This document shows, one piece after another, positions 15,840 to 20,498 of a DNA stretch of 20,498 bases. The stretch lies in contig CAAHDV010000024.1 in NCBI GenBank assembly GCA_900770535.1, forward strand, positions 1 through 20,498, given 5' to 3'. The notes beneath the pieces were generated by a model. The model had not been told where the DNA came from. It saw only the letters and a list, made by a program, of their open reading frames with translations, and did not search any database. The translations under genes were made by a program, and so were the position numbers. Origin of the DNA: Lachnospiraceae bacterium (GTDB taxonomy: Bacteria; Bacillota; Clostridia; Lachnospirales; Lachnospiraceae). Within the stretch, counting starts at the first letter, position 1; each line of letters opens with the position of its first letter.

Positions 15840-18800
15840 TTACCTGTTCATCTCCTGGCGCTGTACCACTCCGTTCACGATCCACGCGCCGTTCTCATTG
15901 GTCTGTTTTCCATCTGCTAAAACCGCATTGCGTCTCAGCGCGCCACGGCTTCCATTGGATTCTTCTTCAAAGTACAGGCACTGCCCGTCAATCCAGTTCC
16001 AGCCGGTCAGCATGCGCCCCTGGGTTCCGTCAGATGCCGGATTCAGGTAATAACGGTTTCCTTCCTCATCCTGGTACCAGCCAGTCATGAGAAAGCCTGC
16101 CTCGTCAAACCGGAACCAGTCGTAAGCGCTCTGTCCGTTCTCGGCACTGGCATAGGGATTGTGGACTGCCGCCCACTCCTTTGCGTAGGTCCGCGCCTGG
16201 TCCGCAAACATCCACTGCCCTGCCGCGTTCTGCACCCAGGTACCTGTCACCACATAGGACGGCAGTGACGGGCCCGCTGCTTTTGTCACCCCGCCGGATG
16301 TAATGCCGGTGGAGCCGCCACCTCCTCCGCCTCCGCCGGAGCCTTTCGAGGAACCGCCGCCTCCGGAACCGCCCGTGCTGAATTTCGGCACCGTCTCATC
16401 CACCGTGGCAAAAGCAATCCGCACACGGCACTGCGCCTGAATATGGCCATGGGTCTGGTCTTCACTGACTGCTGTGACCAGTTCGGTCTTTTCCCCGCTT
16501 CCGCTGACTTTTTCCAGTGGTTTTTCCCGTTTCAGGGCGCGGTCACGATGGATCAGGTTCTGGATCCAAGCCGGATTTGTTTCTCCCGCCGGGTCCCACA
16601 CCGGCGTAATCTTACAGTTCTGCTGATTGGCACCAGAGGGTTCCAGCCGGAGATTTTTTCCGCTTTCCGCATCCTTCCAGCTTACCTGTTCATAAAATGG
16701 ATGCTCCGGGTTCAGCGCGGCTGTCAGCACCACCGGACCGGTAACCGATAACGTTTCCGTCGGCTGATAACAGCTTCCGGTCAGCTTTCTTGTAATCGTA
16801 AACAGCGCCTCTGTCTGATTCAGGCTTAAGGTCTCCACACGCACCGTAGTCAGATCCACAATCTGGAAATCCACCGCCACACGGCAGTTTGCGTAAAGCG
16901 CCTGATGGTTCACTGAAGTTTCCGGGTTCGTCACTGCCGACACCACGCCGTACCGGGTATAGACCGTATCCTGAATCTTCTCCCGGTACTGGTTCGCCGC
17001 CTGGGCCTGCACTTCCCGGTTTATGATATTGACGATAAACGCGGAGTTCATATTAGGCAGAACAGACGCGTCTTTCATGGTATAACCGGTCTCGGAACGA
17101 TTCTCCAGAAGGTCCGTGTCATCCACCAGCCAGCGCACGGTCCGGTCTATGGTCTGGCCATTTCCATTGTGCTCCACATGGATCAGCACCGGCTGCACCT
17201 CCACGCTGTGATCCTGTTTTCCATCCACGTAGCGGGCGATCAGGATTCCGGCTTCGTTCTTCACCTCCGTGACAATCTGCGGATGCTTGCGGTCGCCGCT
17301 CCGGGTCTGCACCACCGAAATGCGTGTCTGGGCCGGATCTGTCTCCAGCTTCGTGGTCACCTTGACATACTCCGCGTTCAGCTTCGTATCGCACTCCGGC
17401 ATGATGAAGGAATATGCCCCGCCGCTCACATACTGCATGGGCTGCTCATTCCCATCCTTGTCCAGATAGGTGGGCGGTTTTACCCCGCCTGCCTCGCCGA
17501 TATCCACAATCATCTGGTAGCGGTCTTCGGCTGTGTTTTTCGGTGCGGTCGCCACGGTAACCACCGCTCCCGCCCTGATGGCCGATGGATGATCCTTGTC
17601 CACATCCCGGTAATAAGAGCTTCCCGTGGATGAAATGGCTGTCAGCGCTGCCACATCGGTATCGTATGTTCCGTTGGCATTTCTCGCGTCAATACGCGGA
17701 ATGTACACCAGATATCCTCTTGTGGGTTCGCCCATAAAGCCCGGCGCAAAATGGTCCATGGCAAAAGGCAGATCCTTTTTGTAACCTTCCATGGTAAATT
17801 CCCGCCCCAGCTTCTGAGTGACAATGTAGCGGACTCCGTCCTCCAGCTCTTCATAAAAGAACCGCTCCCCGCAGTCGTACTCAATCTGGCCTGACACCGT
17901 TTTGTACTTGCGCTCCAGGTCGGACCAGTACCCGATGTGGGCATCCTCCGTAAAACGGTTGTCACCGTCGATGGTGCTTCCAAACACCTGCTTTGCCTTG
18001 GCTAAGGTGTTGGTAAAGAGGTACGAAACGCGGCTGTCGCGCTCGGTTCCATAGGTAAAGCGGGCACTGCTCTCGCGGGTTCCCACAAAGGTGCCTTCCC
18101 GGGAAGCGCTGCCGTTATTTGTCCTGGAAATCACACCCGCCATGCGGGCCAGAATCAGGTTTCCACTCTCATATTTTCCGACGATGCCGCCCACCGCGCG
18201 GCTTCCATTGCCGCCGATGGTTCCATTTACATAGGAATTGTAGATACCGCTCTGGTTCATAATACCGGCAATGCCTCCGATATAGCCTTTTCCATGAATC
18301 CGGTCAGAAGTTCCATTCTGGGTAATGACCACATTATCAACCAAATAGGTTTTTTCTGCCTTTCCGGCAATACCGCCCACTGCGCCATCGGTTCCGGCAC
18401 CGTTCATGGTAATTCCCTCTGCCCGGCAGTTCTCCACGATGACGGAACCATCCGACTCCTGAATCTGAGTTCCGGCTGCCGTTCCCTTTCCGCTTCCGCA
18501 AAGCACTGCCGCAATCCCACCTGCATCCTGATTTGAATACACATACCCGGATACCGTAATATTCCGGATCACTGTGCCATTTTTTGCAGTACCGGCCAGA
18601 ATTCCTGCCCGGTCCGCGCCTCTGATCTGATCTGCATGGATTTCCAGATTTTCCACACTGCCGCCATCGATCTCTCCAAACAGTCCCAGATTGGTCAGCC
18701 TCGTCAATTCTCCAATGATTTTCAAGCCGGTTATGGCATTTCCGCAGCCGTCGAAATGTCCGCGAAACGGTGTTGCCACATTGCCGCCAGATTCTGAGCG

Positions 18801-19463
18801 GTCACGATACCAGCCAATGGGATTCCAGTTCCCAAGATTTATGGAGATACCGCCCAGATCCAGGCTCTGCGTCAGTTCAAAATAACAGTCCTTATAATCA
18901 TTTCCGGCTGCCACCGACTCGGAAAGTCCCATCAGGTGAGACAGTGTTTCAATCTGGTATGGAGCTTCCCGGGTTCCTTCTCCCGGAAAATTCACGTTGC
19001 CGTTCCAGTCCGCCCACAGATCTCCGGTTACCGGAAGCTCCGCCGCAAACAGCGCCAGATCGGACGGTGTGGCCAGGTCCGTCTGACGCGCGTCCGAAGC
19101 GGTGGCGAGGTCCATATCCTCCAGATCCGCATCGGAATCCGTGGCCCGGACATACTCCGCCGTTCCTGCACCGAATTCTTCTTTCTGATCCGAATCCAGA
19201 TCGGATTCCAGTTCTATTTCATCTCCCGGTTCTTCTGTCTCTGAATCTTCCACCTCCGGCTCTTCCAAATCGCGTGAAACCGTTCCTGCATCACTCTCCG
19301 TTGCCCGGACATACCCGCTCCCGGCAGTCGGCACAAACGTTCCCACGCTCTCAGCCATAGCCAGACCTGCCGGAAACACCCCCGGCGATAATACGGCCAG
19401 CACTACCGCCATGGCGGACGCGGTCTGGCGTCTGATATGAAATGCCTTCCTGTTCTTCTTCAT
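15840..19463 (-). CDS. Secreted GLUG beta-helix protein with C-terminal cell-wall-binding repeats
   Basis: A 1207-residue extracellular protein, probably held non-covalently on the wall. Signal peptide at 1-37 (basic start MKKNRKAFHIRR, hydrophobic core, AMA cleavage). An acidic mature N-terminus holds four A-T-x-S-D motifs (about residues 54-135). Residues about 150-440 form a GLUG-type region with repeated GGIAG-like strands (AGGIAAVL, VGGIAGK, IGGIAGIM, VGGIVGK), expected to fold as a right-handed beta-helix. The central part (about 440-1025) is not recognised, but contains two related segments ending in CRV-x(3)-F-x(2)-VD-x-T. A Gly/Ser linker (about 1028-1053) leads to choline-binding-like wall repeats (GTWVQNAAGQW, GWYQDEEGNRYYLNP, GWNWIDGQCLYFEE) at about 1073-1205. 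There is no LPxTG signal. The start at 19461-19463 has GGGGG 5-6 nt upstream; the open frame further upstream overlaps the previous gene and lacks a signal peptide. The stop codon overlaps the ribosome binding site of the giant gene. Confidence 0.88.
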   Translation of the reverse strand: MKKNRKAFHIRRQTASAMAVVLAVLSPGVFPAGLAMAESVGTFVPTAGSGYVRATESDAGTVSRDLEEPEVEDSETEEPGDEIELESDLDSDQKEEFGAGTAEYVRATDSDADLEDMDLATASDARQTDLATPSDLALFAAELPVTGDLWADWNGNVNFPGEGTREAPYQIETLSHLMGLSESVAAGNDYKDCYFELTQSLDLGGISINLGNWNPIGWYRDRSESGGNVATPFRGHFDGCGNAITGLKIIGELTRLTNLGLFGEIDGGSVENLEIHADQIRGADRAGILAGTAKNGTVIRNITVSGYVYSNQDAGGIAAVLCGSGKGTAAGTQIQESDGSVIVENCRAEGITMNGAGTDGAVGGIAGKAEKTYLVDNVVITQNGTSDRIHGKGYIGGIAGIMNQSGIYNSYVNGTIGGNGSRAVGGIVGKYESGNLILARMAGVISRTNNGSASREGTFVGTRESSARFTYGTERDSRVSYLFTNTLAKAKQVFGSTIDGDNRFTEDAHIGYWSDLERKYKTVSGQIEYDCGERFFYEELEDGVRYIVTQKLGREFTMEGYKKDLPFAMDHFAPGFMGEPTRGYLVYIPRIDARNANGTYDTDVAALTAISSTGSSYYRDVDKDHPSAIRAGAVVTVATAPKNTAEDRYQMIVDIGEAGGVKPPTYLDKDGNEQPMQYVSGGAYSFIMPECDTKLNAEYVKVTTKLETDPAQTRISVVQTRSGDRKHPQIVTEVKNEAGILIARYVDGKQDHSVEVQPVLIHVEHNGNGQTIDRTVRWLVDDTDLLENRSETGYTMKDASVLPNMNSAFIVNIINREVQAQAANQYREKIQDTVYTRYGVVSAVTNPETSVNHQALYANCRVAVDFQIVDLTTVRVETLSLNQTEALFTITRKLTGSCYQPTETLSVTGPVVLTAALNPEHPFYEQVSWKDAESGKNLRLEPSGANQQNCKITPVWDPAGETNPAWIQNLIHRDRALKREKPLEKVSGSGEKTELVTAVSEDQTHGHIQAQCRVRIAFATVDETVPKFSTGGSGGGGSSKGSGGGGGGGGSTGITSGGVTKAAGPSLPSYVVTGTWVQNAAGQWMFADQARTYAKEWAAVHNPYASAENGQSAYDWFRFDEAGFLMTGWYQDEEGNRYYLNPASDGTQGRMLTGWNWIDGQCLYFEEESNGSRGALRRNAVLADGKQTNENGAWIVNGVVQRQEMNR

Positions 19464-19479
19464 ATATCCCCCTTGTGAA

Positions 19480-20352
19480 TCAGTTTTTCTGCGGCAGCAC
19501 AAACGCCGGCCGCACCCCCGTAGTTCCTGTAACCTTCATCTCATCATCCTGCTTTTCCATTTCCGCTGTCTGCACGGCCTCCGGCCGGATATTTCCCTGA
19601 ACCAGATCCACGATATAGATCTGGCTGCCCTCTGCCGCTCCACAGGGCGTCCGCAGCCAGTAGCCTTTGCAGAATTCGCTGATCTGGGTCTCCGGATTAC
19701 GCTTTTTTACTGGTCCAAATTTCCACAGCCAGCTCCGGTAGCGGTATGCTTCGTCCACCGACAGAATAAACAGCCGGTCTTCCATTTTCTGGCTTCCCAG
19801 ATACTGCGCCGCCAGATCACCTTCCGGAAACTGCTCCCAGCATTCCTCCTTTGTTTTCCCAAGATATCCCCGCTCCACGCCGGTATTGACCATTTCCGCA
19901 TCCGCAAATTCTTCCGCAAAGCCAGAAAGCCACCCGCGGACCGCGGAATATTTGTAATCAGCCGAATTTCCAAAGTGCACAATCGGCCCCGGCTTATATA
20001 CATAGCCGTGATTGCGGTCCCCCGGTGTCTCAAACTCATATCGGGAACCGATATTGGCCGGAATTACCTCATCGCAGAGAAACAGCGCGCCGCTTTTGTG
20101 ATGATCCATATGATCCGCGTAGTTCTGGTCAATGCAGCGGAAGCGGTAAGATTTCCCGCCAATATTCCGGGTTACCGTATCACCAATATTCCAGTGCCGA
20201 AGCTGCTGCGTCCGGCGCTCCGGCCACGCACCCTCATACCATACACGATTCCGGTCCTGCGCCCCATAAACGTCAAGAGTCGGTCCCGCCGTCAGAAAAG
20301 CACAGGCACACAGCAGCCAAATCAGACACTGCCCCCTTTGTTCAGTCTGCAT
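19480..20352 (-). CDS. Secreted DUF6273-like protein, first gene of the surface operon
   Basis: A 290-residue protein with an N-terminal signal peptide (hydrophobic CLIWLLCACAFLTAG at 9-23, likely cleavage after Ala31). The mature part resembles DUF6273 proteins of Clostridia: an early IGDTVTRNIGGKSYRFRCID strand, FLCDEVIPANIG, FILSVDEAYRY, then GYWLRTPCG near 231 and a C-terminal TGVRPAFVLPQ. The function of DUF6273 is unknown; the WLR-x-P and VRPAF pattern recalls sulfatase-modifying/C-lectin-like folds, which is only inference. The start at 20350-20352 is chosen for the GAGAGGGGG just upstream and the signal peptide that follows directly; the frame open to 20466 runs through palindromic leader DNA. 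It is followed after 16 nt by the GLUG protein gene, so it is the likely first cistron. A lipoprotein reading (Cys17) is possible but the lipobox is poor. Confidence 0.8.
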   Translation of the reverse strand: MQTEQRGQCLIWLLCACAFLTAGPTLDVYGAQDRNRVWYEGAWPERRTQQLRHWNIGDTVTRNIGGKSYRFRCIDQNYADHMDHHKSGALFLCDEVIPANIGSRYEFETPGDRNHGYVYKPGPIVHFGNSADYKYSAVRGWLSGFAEEFADAEMVNTGVERGYLGKTKEECWEQFPEGDLAAQYLGSQKMEDRLFILSVDEAYRYRSWLWKFGPVKKRNPETQISEFCKGYWLRTPCGAAEGSQIYIVDLVQGNIRPEAVQTAEMEKQDDEMKVTGTTGVRPAFVLPQKN

Positions 20353-20382
20353 CGCATCCCCCTCTCTTTTTATTTGTTTTTT

Positions 20383-20409
20383 GTAACTGTTCAGTACCCT
20401 CACAGTTAC
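20383..20409 (-). promoter_or_regulatory. Leader stem-loop upstream of the surface operon
   Basis: Minus-strand RNA reads GTAACTGT, an 11-nt loop GAGGGTACTGA, then ACAGTTAC: a perfect 8-bp stem. It ends 30 nt upstream of the DUF6273-like start codon. The same design occurs 27 nt upstream of mreB (4488-4514), with compensatory change in the innermost pair. It may be an RNA regulatory hairpin, a protein operator, or part of a dispersed repeat. No promoter hexamers are convincing around it, so the transcription start is probably further upstream. Confidence 0.55.
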
Positions 20410-20410
20410 G

Positions 20411-20455
20411 GGCAAAAATCCATTGAAAATTGCCTTCGGCAATGGGATTTTTGCC
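20411..20455. repeat. Long imperfect palindrome at the operon's upstream edge
   Basis: GGCAAAAATCC at 20411-20421 pairs with GGATTTTTGCC at 20445-20455. Inside, ATTGCC-TTC-GGCAAT forms a second short stem; an alternative pairing extends the outer stem through CATTG/CAATG. It lies one base from the 20383-20409 stem-loop, so the two form one compact block. There is no U-tract on the minus strand, so it is not an obvious terminator of an upstream gene. It may be a dispersed intergenic repeat. Confidence 0.55.
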
Positions 20456-20498
20456 TGCAAGCCCATGTTTTCATACGGTCAGCGCAGTGAATGCGCAG
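20456..20498. other. Window edge, non-coding
   Basis: No gene is recognised in these last bases. GCGCA (20482-20486) and TGCGC (20492-20496) form a small hairpin with a 5-nt loop, which may belong to the same palindromic block. The end of an upstream gene or the operon promoter may lie just outside. Confidence 0.3.

Noticed and set aside
20286..20320. Lipoprotein signal in the DUF6273-like protein (LLCAC)
   Set aside because: Cys sits at the -2 position and the hydrophobic stretch before Cys17 is short; a normal signal peptide cut near Ala31 fits better.
19464..20466. Longer upstream starts for the surface genes (to 19502 and 20466), and likewise for mreB (4526) and recD2 (3442)
   Set aside because: In each case the internal ATG has a good ribosome binding site and gives a family-typical or signal-peptide N-terminus, while the extension runs through regulatory hairpins or the preceding gene.
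1..20498. CRISPR arrays, tRNA or rRNA genes, insertion sequences, phage genes
   Set aside because: No repeat-spacer pattern, tRNA-like cloverleaf, transposase or integrase sequence was seen on either strand.

Overview
The window looks like the chromosome of a moderately GC-rich Gram-positive anaerobe of the Clostridia, most likely Lachnospiraceae. The clues are the gene order mreB - recD2 - comF, Clostridia-type surface proteins (choline-binding-like wall repeats, GLUG beta-helix, SpaA/Cna_B modules, a C-terminal sortase signal) and strong AGGAGG-type ribosome binding sites. This is a judgement from sequence style, not a database match. Every convincing gene is on the minus strand, so the biological order runs from high to low coordinates.

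Region 1 (about 20498 to 4831) is an accessory surface operon of three tightly packed genes: a small secreted DUF6273-like protein (20352-19480), a 1207-residue secreted GLUG / cell-wall-binding-repeat protein (19463-15840), and a giant 3649-residue adhesin-like protein (15830-4881). The giant has about eight SpaA/Cna_B-type modules, a Pro-rich wall spacer and an atypical LPKMG sorting motif. The gaps are only 16 and 9 nt, and the operon ends at a perfect 20-bp inverted-repeat terminator (4831-4879). No sortase or pilus-assembly gene is in the window. Two other features mark this region: the recurring A-[TS]-x-S-[DN] motif near the mature N-terminus of one wall protein and in a linker of the other, and an uncharacterised stretch of about 1100 residues in the giant.

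Region 2 (about 4830 to 4461) is a non-coding stretch with several stem-loops, an A-tract-rich mreB promoter and an mreB 5' leader of about 110 nt. The leader holds a small stem-loop that matches, with a compensatory base-pair change, a stem-loop about 30 nt upstream of the first gene of the surface operon, roughly 16 kb away. I consider this pair the most interesting non-coding signal here.

Region 3 (4460 to 141) is housekeeping: a stand-alone mreB (cell shape), an intrinsic terminator lying directly in front of the recD2 ribosome binding site, recD2 (5'-3' DNA helicase) and comF (PRTase-fold competence-type protein with a TTG start). The first 140 nt hold no gene.

Together the surface genes probably make a wall-attached, fibre-like adhesin layer: a covalently anchored giant stalk plus a non-covalently attached beta-helix protein, with a secreted accessory protein. 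That functional reading is inference.
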